From assembly GCA_963662375.2 (NCBI GenBank), contig CAXXRP010000004.1, positions 88,491 to 152,490 of the forward strand: a stretch of 64,000 nt of DNA, read 5' to 3'. This DNA is from UBA11612 sp963662375. GTDB taxonomy: Bacteria; Pseudomonadota; Alphaproteobacteria; Rhodospirillales; Rhodospirillaceae. The notes below the pieces were generated by a model that was not told the origin of the DNA, ran no database searches, and saw only the letters and a program-made list of their open reading frames with translations. The translations under genes and the position numbers were made by a program. Of the stretch, positions 37,174 to 44,484 are shown one piece after another. Numbering within the stretch: the first letter of the stretch is position 1; every line of letters starts with the position of its first letter.

Positions 37174-37517
37174 ACCAATAAAAAGGTTACCGGTGTGGTG
37201 CACGAATTCAAGCGGATCATACGCAGTCCCCGACAGGGAAGCGATAAGGGAGGCTCTTAGGACGCCTGGAAATCCTGAGGTGATGCATCCCATTGTCGCA
37301 TAATGTATATTATGACTTGTGAATGAAATAGACCAGCATATCTCTTGCCTCAAGTAATCACGCCCGAGTACGAACCAACCCTCACCACGCTGCTAGAGTG
37401 GTTTAGGTCGTTTCTTGATATTAAACTGGGGCATCAACCCTAAGCTCGAAACCAGACCATTGCTCGGCAACGTCTCTCACCAGGGGGAGGAACAAAAAAA
37501 CCGAGGATCAACTCTCG
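37174..37517. other. Gene-poor scar upstream of mazG
   Basis: About 340 bases with no convincing frame. Composition is more A/T-rich than the flanking operons and no promoter is obvious. With the next two features it makes up the 0.9 kb zone separating mazG from ribBX, which I take as an old rearrangement junction. Confidence 0.4.
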
Positions 37518-37679
37518 ATGCAAAAGCCATTACCCATGCACCTGTCACCCCGAGGCCTAGCCAAAACACGAAGCGGCAAACTGTGCCAAACGCCGATTTT
37601 TAACGGCAAAGAGCGGTGCCACATTCACGGCGGCGCCGCCGGATCGGGAGCACCGAAAGGAAACCGGAACGCATGGTGA
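37518..37679 (+). CDS. Small HGG/APKGNRNA-motif protein, probably 3'-truncated
   Basis: A 53-residue frame beginning MQKPLPMHLSPRGLAKTRSG and ending CQTPIFNGKERCHIHGG and GSGAPKGNRNAW. Short proteins with the pattern TxSGxxCxxPxxxGxxRCxxHGG then GAPxGNxNAxKHG are widespread in bacterial genomes, often near phage or mobile DNA. The C-x(10)-C-x(2)-H spacing suggests a metal site; no function is established. Here the protein stops right after GNRNA, where relatives continue with KHG, so the end was probably cut. A second ATG at 37536 is possible. Confidence 0.5.
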   Translation: MQKPLPMHLSPRGLAKTRSGKLCQTPIFNGKERCHIHGGAAGSGAPKGNRNAW

Positions 37680-37990
37680 TGGCACTAGCTATCCACACCG
37701 CTTCAAAAAACTAGCTATCTTTTTCCCCTCCAGAAATTTGTAAATTTTCCCGCCCTGTTCGCCTGATCACATAAACTCAGTAATGCCTGGAAGAGGCAAG
37801 AGACGCGAGGAACTGGCATGGGACGCAAAATATACGGTGCTCTAGGGTCGCGTTTGCTACACCATATGCTGCGGCATCGCTCACTACACTTTGGCATACG
37901 TGTACGCCGCTGCCGTGGTGCCTATACGGCACCTTTTCGCTCCCTATGGCGAAAAAAACACCTCCTCATTGAATTAGATGAATTTGTTTA
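37680..37990. other. Non-coding interval before the tRNA fragment
   Basis: About 310 bases without a recognisable gene. CTAGCTATC occurs twice (near 37687 and 37712). The stretch AATTTGTAAATTTTCCC is A/T-rich. No terminal repeats of an insertion sequence were found. Confidence 0.35.
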
Positions 37991-38040
37991 TGGTCGGAGT
38001 GGGACGATTCGAACCTCCGGCCCCGGCCTCCCGAAGGCAG
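37991..38040 (-). pseudogene. 3' fragment of tRNA-Pro(CGG)
   Basis: Read on the minus strand the last 50 bases give an anticodon arm with loop TTCGGGA (anticodon CGG), a variable region, a T-arm with GGTTCGAATC, and an end CACTCCGACCA with encoded CCA. The 5' half (D-arm and acceptor strand) is absent: the adjoining sequence has no match to it, and one T-stem pair is broken. tRNA 3' ends are common integration targets, so this may be an attachment-site relic of a lost element. Confidence 0.6.
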
Positions 38041-38078
38041 TTCCCCGCCCGCCTTAATCCCGCTCTTGCCTAACATCC

Positions 38079-39233
38079 CTACGACAGTGGGCTTCCCCAC
38101 TCGTTCTGGATGATGGCCCGCTGGTCGGTCACCTTCAGGCCATAGCCTTCCAGGCCCACGATCACCTTCGAGGTATTGGTGAGCAGAATCATGTTGCGCA
38201 CGCCGAGGTCGACCAAAATCTGCGCGCCCACGCCGTAATCCATCAGGCGCTTTATGTGTTCCTCGCCCCGCGCCTTGGCGCGTATGCGTTCTGAAAGTCC
38301 GCCAGGCGCCTCGCGGAAAAATACAATCGCGCCGCGCCCGTAATCGGCGATCATCTCCATCGCTGTCTGCAGCTCACCGGTGCGCACCGAGTCCTTGTCG
38401 CGCAGCACATCGGGCAGCAGGTTGAAGTGATGCATGCGCACCATCACCGGTTCCGGGCCGTCCATCTTGCCCTTTACCAGCACCAAATGCTCAGCGCCGG
38501 AAATGCTGTCCTTGTATACGCGCGACAGCCACTGGCCGCCCAGCTCGGACTGGAACGGCGCCTCGGCCTCCATGCGCACCAACTGTTCCTTGCGGCGGCG
38601 GTAGGCGATGAGGTCAGCGATGGTGGCGATTTTCAGGCCGTGGTATTGCGCAAACTTAATCAAGTCCGGCATCCGCGCCATGGACCCGTCGTCGTTCATG
38701 ATCTCGCAGATCACCCCGGCGGGAATGAGCCCAGCCAACCGCGCCACGTCCACCGCCGCTTCGGTGTGCCCGGCGCGCACCAGCACGCCGCCGTCGTTGG
38801 CCATCAGCGGAAACACGTGCCCGGGTGTGGCAAGGTCGGTGGGCGTGGAGGCAGGGTCGATGGCAACCGCAATGGTCCGCGCGCGGTCCGCCGCCGAAAT
38901 GCCGGTGGTCACCCCTTCCCGCGCCTCGATGGAAAGTGTGAACGCCGTGGACAGGCGTGACTGATTTTGCGCCGGCAGCAACGGCAGGCGCAGTTTTTCC
39001 ACTCGCGTGCGCGGCAGCGACAGACAAATAAGCCCGCGGCCATGCTTGGCCATGAAGTTGACCGCATCGGGCGTGGCCATCTGCGCGGAAATAATGAGAT
39101 CGCCTTCGTTCTCGCGGTCCGGGTCATCGACCAGAATGAACATGCGTCCGTTGCGCGCGTCGTCGATGATCTCTTCGACGGGCGAGAGAAACTCGGTGTA
39201 GTCCTGGTGATTGGGCGCAGTGGTATCGGGCAT
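38079..39233 (-). CDS. ribBX: 3,4-dihydroxy-2-butanone-4-phosphate synthase with a degenerate GTP-cyclohydrolase-like domain (RibBX)
   Basis: Residues 15-210 are a complete RibB: ILVDDPDRENEGDLIISAQM with acidic metal ligands, KHGRGLICLSL, and GHVFPLMANDGGVLVRAGHT with TEAAVDVARLAG. It makes the four-carbon precursor for lumazine. Residues 215-384 align with GTP cyclohydrolase II, but the zinc-binding SLRCDCG segment is replaced by VLRDKDSVRTGELQTAMEMI without any Cys, so this domain cannot bind the catalytic zinc. This matches the proteobacterial RibBX variant, whose second domain has no known role. A separate ribA is then required and is not in this window. Confidence 0.92.
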   Translation of the reverse strand: MPDTTAPNHQDYTEFLSPVEEIIDDARNGRMFILVDDPDRENEGDLIISAQMATPDAVNFMAKHGRGLICLSLPRTRVEKLRLPLLPAQNQSRLSTAFTLSIEAREGVTTGISAADRARTIAVAIDPASTPTDLATPGHVFPLMANDGGVLVRAGHTEAAVDVARLAGLIPAGVICEIMNDDGSMARMPDLIKFAQYHGLKIATIADLIAYRRRKEQLVRMEAEAPFQSELGGQWLSRVYKDSISGAEHLVLVKGKMDGPEPVMVRMHHFNLLPDVLRDKDSVRTGELQTAMEMIADYGRGAIVFFREAPGGLSERIRAKARGEEHIKRLMDYGVGAQILVDLGVRNMILLTNTSKVIVGLEGYGLKVTDQRAIIQNEWGSPLS

Positions 39234-39243
39234 AGGGTGGCCT

Positions 39244-39837
39244 TTACTCCGAAGGCGGCATCAGGCAGGCAACATAGCGCGCCACGAGGTCGATTTCCAT
39301 GTTGAGCGCGCTCCCCGTTTTCAAGGTGCCGAAGGTCGTTATCACCTGAGTATGAGGAATGATATTGACCCCAAAAATATCCTTTCCAACCTCATTAACT
39401 GTTAACGATACCCCATCCAGGGTGACCGAGCCCTTCGGCGCGATGAATTTCATTAACTCATGAGGCGCTGAAATAGTGACGCGCTGCGAGCCCGCCTCTT
39501 CGCCAATATCGGTTACGCGTCCGACGCCGTCCACATGCCCGGCCACCAGGTGCCCGCCCAACTCGTCGCCGAATTTCAACGGCCGTTCCAGGTTCACCCG
39601 CTCGCCGGTATTCCAGCCGCCCAACGTGGTCTTCCTGAGGGTCTCCTGCGAGGCATCCACCGCGAACCAATTCAGTCCCTTCTCGGTCACAGTCAGGCAA
39701 CATCCATCGCAGGCTATGGAAGCGCCGATATCGATGCCGTCCACCGTGTAGTTGGCGGTGATTTTAAACCGCGCGGCCGCCTCGCCTTGCGAGATTTTGG
39801 CGACTTTGCCCATATCCATGATGATACCAGTGAACAT
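39244..39837 (-). CDS. ribE: Riboflavin synthase alpha chain
   Basis: This enzyme dismutates two 6,7-dimethyl-8-ribityllumazine molecules to give riboflavin. The protein (197 residues) is two tandem lumazine-binding barrels: MFTGIIMDMGKVAKI and GASIACDGCCLTVTEKG in the first, GHLVAGHVDGVGRVTDIG and GSVTLDGVSLTVNEVGKDIF in the second. It sits between ribD and ribBX on the same strand. Confidence 0.95.
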   Translation of the reverse strand: MFTGIIMDMGKVAKISQGEAAARFKITANYTVDGIDIGASIACDGCCLTVTEKGLNWFAVDASQETLRKTTLGGWNTGERVNLERPLKFGDELGGHLVAGHVDGVGRVTDIGEEAGSQRVTISAPHELMKFIAPKGSVTLDGVSLTVNEVGKDIFGVNIIPHTQVITTFGTLKTGSALNMEIDLVARYVACLMPPSE

Positions 39838-39910
39838 GCGTGTTTAACCGTGCTGTGACCGTGCTAAATCCGTGCACGCGCCGTATAAGCCGCGCGGCGG
39901 GACCATGCAG

Positions 39911-41017
39911 CTAACCGCGCGCGCGGTCCAGAAAATCCAGCGTATCGCCGCCGAAAACAAGGCTTTCACAGCGCTTAAAGGCGGGCATATCGGCGATTTT
40001 ACTAAGGCCCAAGGGCCCAACCGCCGCCGTTCCGTCCGCGCCGCTGACGCTTCCCGCCCTGAACCAGGCGATCTCGTCGATTAAATCAGCGCCCAAAACC
40101 GCCGCCGCGACCTTCGCGCCGCCCTCGATCATAACCCGCGTAAGCCCGCGTTCTGCTAGTACCGCCGCCGCGCTGGCCGCGAACTCGCCGTCGCTTTTGC
40201 CCGCCGCAACCGCTAGAATGTCTACCCCTTTGGCCGCTAAATGCGCGCAATCGGTCCCGTCCATCGTGACAATCCACGTTGGAACGTCCTTTGCCGTCGC
40301 CGCGAGTTTTGAAGTAGCGGGCATGCGGCCGCGCCGGTCCAGAATAATTCGCACTTTTGGCCGCCCTCGGTAACCTGGCATGCGGCACGTTAACTCCGGA
40401 TCGTCCGCCAGCACCGTGCCGGACCCGACGAGGATCGCGTCATATTTGGCTCTGAGCGCCTGCGCCGCGCCACGCGCCGCCTCACCTGTAATCCATTTGC
40501 TCTCGCCGGACGACAACGCGATATGCCCGTCCAAAGTGGTCGCCGTTTTAAGCGCGAATAGCGGCCTGTTCCGTTCGACGTTCAGGAAAAATCCGGCATT
40601 TATTTTCGCCGCTTCGGCTTGGCAAACACCGGTTTCAACGGCGACCCCCGCGTCCTGAAGTTGCTTGATGCCGGCGCCGGAGACTTTGGGGTTTCGGTCC
40701 TCCGCCGCGACGATCACCCGCGCGATGCCCGCGGAAATCAGGGCCTCGGTGCACGGTGGGGTTTGTCCGCGATAGCTGCACGGCTCCAAGGTGACGTAAG
40801 CATCCCCGCCCTTCGCTGAATCGCCCGCACGCTTCAACGCCGCGGTTTCCGCGTGCGGCCGCCCGCCTGATCGGGTCCACCCACGCCCTATCACCGCGCC
40901 GTTTTTTACGATCACGCATCCAACCGACGGATTGGGCCAAGTATCACCGAGATTGCGCGCCGCGAGGGAAAGCGCGCCGGTCATGAACTCACGGTCGGCG
41001 GTGGCCAGCGCTGTCAC
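39911..41017 (-). CDS. ribD: Bifunctional riboflavin biosynthesis deaminase/reductase
   Basis: RibD deaminates and then reduces the pyrimidine intermediate of riboflavin synthesis. The N-terminal deaminase has the zinc motif PHAETAALKRAG and EPCSYRGQTPPCTEALISAG; the C-terminal reductase has LDGHIALSSGESKWITGEAA, RAKYDAILVGSGTVLADDP and a late MIEGGAKVAAAVLGADLIDE. At 368 residues it is complete. It overlaps the nrdR stop by four bases. Confidence 0.95.
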   Translation of the reverse strand: MTALATADREFMTGALSLAARNLGDTWPNPSVGCVIVKNGAVIGRGWTRSGGRPHAETAALKRAGDSAKGGDAYVTLEPCSYRGQTPPCTEALISAGIARVIVAAEDRNPKVSGAGIKQLQDAGVAVETGVCQAEAAKINAGFFLNVERNRPLFALKTATTLDGHIALSSGESKWITGEAARGAAQALRAKYDAILVGSGTVLADDPELTCRMPGYRGRPKVRIILDRRGRMPATSKLAATAKDVPTWIVTMDGTDCAHLAAKGVDILAVAAGKSDGEFAASAAAVLAERGLTRVMIEGGAKVAAAVLGADLIDEIAWFRAGSVSGADGTAAVGPLGLSKIADMPAFKRCESLVFGGDTLDFLDRARG

Positions 41018-41487
41018 GGGTCTTGGTCGGCCGTTTCGGGGTCCGCTAAGGTCTCAACAAAACTCTCGAAGTCTTTGGCCTCACGGAAATTCTTGTACAC
41101 CGAGGCAAAGCGCACATAGGCCACCTTGTCGAGGCCCTGCAGGGCTTCCATCACCATTTCGCCGATCACGCCGGTGGGTACATCCGCCTCGCCCATGCTT
41201 TCCAGGCGGCGCTGGATGGAGTTCATTACCCGTTCAATCCGCTCTTGCTCCACGGGACGCTTCCGGCACGCGGTGATGATCGATCTGGCCAGCTTAGAGC
41301 GCTCGAATGGCGTGCGTTGACCGTTCTTTTTGACCACCGTCAGCTCACGCAACTGAATGCGCTCAAAGGTGGTGAACCGCGCACCGCAGCCTGGGCAGGA
41401 GCGGCGGCGGCGGATCGCGGCGCTATCTTCTGTCGGCCGGGAATCCTTCACTTGGGTATCCAGACCCCCGCAATAGGGACAACGCAT
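41014..41487 (-). CDS. nrdR: Transcriptional repressor NrdR
   Basis: NrdR is a zinc-ribbon, ATP-cone repressor of ribonucleotide reductase genes. The zinc ribbon is MRCPYCGGLDTQVKDSRPTE with a second CxxC in CPGCGARFTTFE, and the ATP-cone begins LTVVKKNGQRTPFERSKL. The 157-residue length is normal. It lies between glyA and ribD, as in most alphaproteobacteria. Confidence 0.96.
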   Translation of the reverse strand: MRCPYCGGLDTQVKDSRPTEDSAAIRRRRSCPGCGARFTTFERIQLRELTVVKKNGQRTPFERSKLARSIITACRKRPVEQERIERVMNSIQRRLESMGEADVPTGVIGEMVMEALQGLDKVAYVRFASVYKNFREAKDFESFVETLADPETADQDP

Positions 41488-41562
41488 CTACTCTTCCCCC
41501 CTGGTCATATTCATCTGGGCGGGGCTAACAAAAATCCCCGTTTCAAGCCTTGCGACCCCAAT

Positions 41563-42846
41563 TTACTGATAAATCGGAAACCGCCGGCACAAATCCTTGA
41601 CTCGCTGGCCGACGGATTCCTCCACCGCCGCAGTATCTCCGGGCGTGGCAGCCTCGGCATCCAGCACCTCGCAAATGAGCTCGCCCACCTGTTTGAATTC
41701 CTCGGTTCCAAACCCCCGCGTCGTACATGCCGGGGTACCCAGGCGAACACCCGAGGTCACCATCGGCTTTTCAGGGTCAAACGGAATGCCGTTTTTATTG
41801 CATGTGATCCCGGCTCGCTCGAGGAGAGCCTCGACCACATTGCCTGTTAGTTTCTTCGGCCTAAGGTCCACCAACATCAAGTGCGTATCGGTTCCGCCCG
41901 CAACGATTTCGAGACCGCCTCGTCGCAAGGTCTCGGCAAGAACTTTAGCATTATCAACAACACTTTGCGCATAAACCTTAAACTCGGGCCGCAAAGCTTC
42001 AGCAAACGCCACTGCCTTACCGGCGATGACGTGCATGAGCGGCCCACCTTGCAGACCGGGGAAGATCGCCGAATTGATTTTTTTCCCGATATCCTTGTTG
42101 TTGGACACAATCATGCCCCCGCGCGGCCCGCGCAAGGTCTTGTGGGTGGTGGTGGTCACCACATCGGCGAACGGCAGCGGACTGGGGTGAACCCCGGCCG
42201 CCACCAGCCCCGCGAAATGGGCCATATCCACCATGAGAAGGGCACCGACATTGTCCGCGATTTCGTGGAATTTCTTGAAGTCGATGATGCGTGAATAGGC
42301 AGAACCGCCGGCGATAATAAGTTTGGGTTTGTGCTCCCTCGCTAAGCTTTCCACCTGGTCGATATCGATGAGGCCGTCCTGTTGGCGCACCCCATACTGG
42401 ACTGCATTAAACCATTTTCCAGAAATATTGGGCTTCGCGCCATGAGTCAGATGACCGCCTGCCGCGAGCCCCATACCCATCATTGTTTCGCCCGGCTTGA
42501 GCAGTGCCAAAAACACGCCTTCGTTGGCTTGAGCACCCGCGTGAGGTTGGACGTTGGCGTAGGCGCAGTTGAAGAGTTTTTTCGCGCGCTCAATTGCCAA
42601 AGATTCAGCGATATCAACGTACTCGCAACCTCCATAGTAGCGTTTGCCTGGGTAACCCTCTGCGTACTTGTTGGTGAGAACGCTCCCCACCGCTTCAAGA
42701 ACCGCTTTGCTCACTATATTTTCTGAGGCAATCAGTTCAATTTGCGTTTGCTGGCGGTCACGTTCCTGGTTCACCGAGACCATGATCTCGGGGTCAGCCT
42801 CTACGAGACCTTTTGTAAAATACGAAGGGGGAACGACGCGATCCAT
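41563..42846 (-). CDS. glyA: Serine hydroxymethyltransferase
   Basis: GlyA is the PLP enzyme that interconverts serine and glycine while loading tetrahydrofolate with a one-carbon unit. The family blocks are ELIASENIVSKAVLEAVGSV, NKYAEGYPGKRYYGGCEYVD, VDMAHFAGLVAAGVHPSP and VVTTTTHKTLRGPRGGMIV, with the PLP Lys in THKTL. ATG 42846 is chosen, since AGAGGA precedes it and the protein then starts with the usual SYFTKGL region; a longer frame (to 42936) would overlap rpiB. Length is 427. Confidence 0.96.
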   Translation of the reverse strand: MDRVVPPSYFTKGLVEADPEIMVSVNQERDRQQTQIELIASENIVSKAVLEAVGSVLTNKYAEGYPGKRYYGGCEYVDIAESLAIERAKKLFNCAYANVQPHAGAQANEGVFLALLKPGETMMGMGLAAGGHLTHGAKPNISGKWFNAVQYGVRQQDGLIDIDQVESLAREHKPKLIIAGGSAYSRIIDFKKFHEIADNVGALLMVDMAHFAGLVAAGVHPSPLPFADVVTTTTHKTLRGPRGGMIVSNNKDIGKKINSAIFPGLQGGPLMHVIAGKAVAFAEALRPEFKVYAQSVVDNAKVLAETLRRGGLEIVAGGTDTHLMLVDLRPKKLTGNVVEALLERAGITCNKNGIPFDPEKPMVTSGVRLGTPACTTRGFGTEEFKQVGELICEVLDAEAATPGDTAAVEESVGQRVKDLCRRFPIYQ

Positions 42847-42892
42847 TTTCTGCAACGTCCTCTTATTTTCTACTTTTTGCTTTTTGCGGCGG

Positions 42893-43348
42893 CTAGCCGA
42901 GTTTTTTAACACGGCGCTCATGCCGCCCGCCTTCAAACTCCGTTGAGAAGAACGTCTTCAAGGCGTCACGGGCAACCTTCTCAGAAACGGCACGTGCGCC
43001 CAACGCTAAAATGTTAGCATCGTTATGCTGTCGCGACATGCGTGCAGTAAAATCGTCGTGCACCAGAGCCGCCCGCACGCCGGGATGGCGATTGGCGGCA
43101 ATCGAAATACCGATACCTGTTCCACAGACAACCGCACCAGCCGCGACCCGCCCATCGGTGACCGCTTCCGCCATCGCATGCCCGAAGTCGGGGTAATCAA
43201 CCGAAGCGTCGCCATTCGTGCCCAGGTCAAGAACTTTGAAACCCATACTCTCCAAGTCCTTGGCAAGCACTGACTTCAATTCCACGCCCGCGTGATCACT
43301 AGCGACAGCGACCGTATCGCCTACATGGACTAGCAGTTTTTCCGACAT
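42893..43348 (-). CDS. rpiB: Ribose-5-phosphate isomerase B
   Basis: RpiB interconverts ribose 5-phosphate and ribulose 5-phosphate, the latter being the substrate of RibB. The 151-residue protein has VAVASDHAGVELKSVLAKDL, DLGTNGDASVDYPDF, the catalytic Cys in VVCGTGIGISIAANR, and HNDANILALGARAVSE. It heads the rpiB-glyA-nrdR-ribDE-ribBX run on the minus strand. Confidence 0.94.
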   Translation of the reverse strand: MSEKLLVHVGDTVAVASDHAGVELKSVLAKDLESMGFKVLDLGTNGDASVDYPDFGHAMAEAVTDGRVAAGAVVCGTGIGISIAANRHPGVRAALVHDDFTARMSRQHNDANILALGARAVSEKVARDALKTFFSTEFEGGRHERRVKKLG

Positions 43349-43380
43349 GAAGAAATTAGAACAACCTTTTGATGGGGCTT

Positions 43381-44037
43381 TTATTTAACGGCGAAACAAT
43401 AGAAATATCCGTTACCGCCAGTGGCTACGAGATTCTTCTGACTGCAACCGCGTGAACCGTGGGCGTTGTTCCATGAGGTTGGATTTGCGCCTCCGCCAGC
43501 GCGATCGTGATGGCCGACTTGGGCGCTGCCGTCACTGTGGCTTGTCCAGTTCTTACACGTATGGTCTTCGCCTAGCGAAAACGTCGTCCCGTCAAGTTGC
43601 GAGCCGGTTAGAATGTCATGTTGCACGGGCTTATCGCTTCGCCCGTTCACCATACCAGCCCTCTCAGTCAGTTGGGTTTCCTTGGTTAGATGATTTTCGC
43701 CATGGAGCTCCGCAACAGTCGCAGCGATCTGAACACCTTTCGCGTTGAACCAAGGTCCCGATCCGATCCGATCCCGGGCGTTGACCGCCGGATGACCGTC
43801 AATTGCCTGTGCACTCAAATACGCGTGCCATGATTTACCGCCCGCGCCCGCGGCGCTAGCCAACGATTGGCAGTGCGCGTCGGCCCCTGCCAATCCACCA
43901 AGTGCAGCGCCGTTCCCCGGCCCCGCGCTTGTGATGAAAAAACTCATCTTGTCTGCTTGAATGTCTTGCGCGAAAACCGAGCCGGCCCCTAGCGCGAATG
44001 CGGTCGCCGCACCCGCAATCCACAACGTCTTGCTCAT
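43381..44037 (-). CDS. Secreted protein of unknown function
   Basis: A 218-residue protein with a clear Sec signal peptide (MSKTLWIAGAATAFALGAGS then VFAQ cleavage). The mature part starts FFITSAGPGNGAALGGLAGA, then DAHCQSLASAAGAGGKSWHA, and ends with paired cysteines (HTCKNWTS, RGCSQKNL, GYFYCFAVK). This resembles collagenase/endostatin-like or lectin-like small exported domains found in many alphaproteobacteria, but no function is established. GGGGAGG precedes ATG 44037. Four cysteines may form two disulfides in the periplasm or outside. Confidence 0.8.
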   Translation of the reverse strand: MSKTLWIAGAATAFALGAGSVFAQDIQADKMSFFITSAGPGNGAALGGLAGADAHCQSLASAAGAGGKSWHAYLSAQAIDGHPAVNARDRIGSGPWFNAKGVQIAATVAELHGENHLTKETQLTERAGMVNGRSDKPVQHDILTGSQLDGTTFSLGEDHTCKNWTSHSDGSAQVGHHDRAGGGANPTSWNNAHGSRGCSQKNLVATGGNGYFYCFAVK

Positions 44038-44158
44038 ATCGGCCTCCCCAGCCCCATTGGTCTCAGTTTCCGAAAGTTGTTCGAGGGAATACCATATATT
44101 GGCCAAACCTGACAATGCAGCACAACACATTGGCATATAAGAAAAAATCGAGATTCTC

Positions 44159-44359
44159 TTAACTTTGCGTTTTCTTACGGACCGCCGCCTTGAGCTTTCG
44201 CAAGGCATTCATTTTCCATCTGAAGGGACTCATACGGACGGACCCGACAACGCTGACTTCGATGTTCGTAGAAGGGTCAATGGCGGGAACCTTCACGGCG
44301 TTGCCGATGACTACCATTTCGAACAGGACCTCGGAAACGCGGATCTCCGACAACGTCAA
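44159..44359 (-). CDS. Small conserved alphaproteobacterial protein (DUF6898-like)
   Basis: A 66-residue frame: SEVLFEMVVIGNAVKVPAID, then PSTNIEVSVVGSVRMSPF and ALRKLKAAVRKK. The pattern EVLFEF-x-RIGN-xVKVTAIDxxTxxEVxIVG is that of a short alphaproteobacterial family (I recall DUF6898, moderately sure). Its role is unknown. The start would be TTG 44359 or 44353; a stop lies directly upstream and no ribosome site is clear, so the original start may be damaged. Confidence 0.6.
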   Translation of the reverse strand: MTLSEIRVSEVLFEMVVIGNAVKVPAIDPSTNIEVSVVGSVRMSPFRWKMNALRKLKAAVRKKTQS

Positions 44360-44484
44360 GCTACGACGGGGGCGATGGCGGAGGAATTATTTAAAGTGCG
44401 GCATAGCTACCGCCAATGTTGTTTGGTCAAAAATACCACAAGTACGTCGCTTATGGGTATAGCTTCGATTCAGGAGAGTACGGC

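Noticed and set aside
37415..37603. 62-codon plus-strand frame in the mazG-ribBX gap
   Set aside because: No family pattern; the HGG-motif protein is in a different, overlapping frame.
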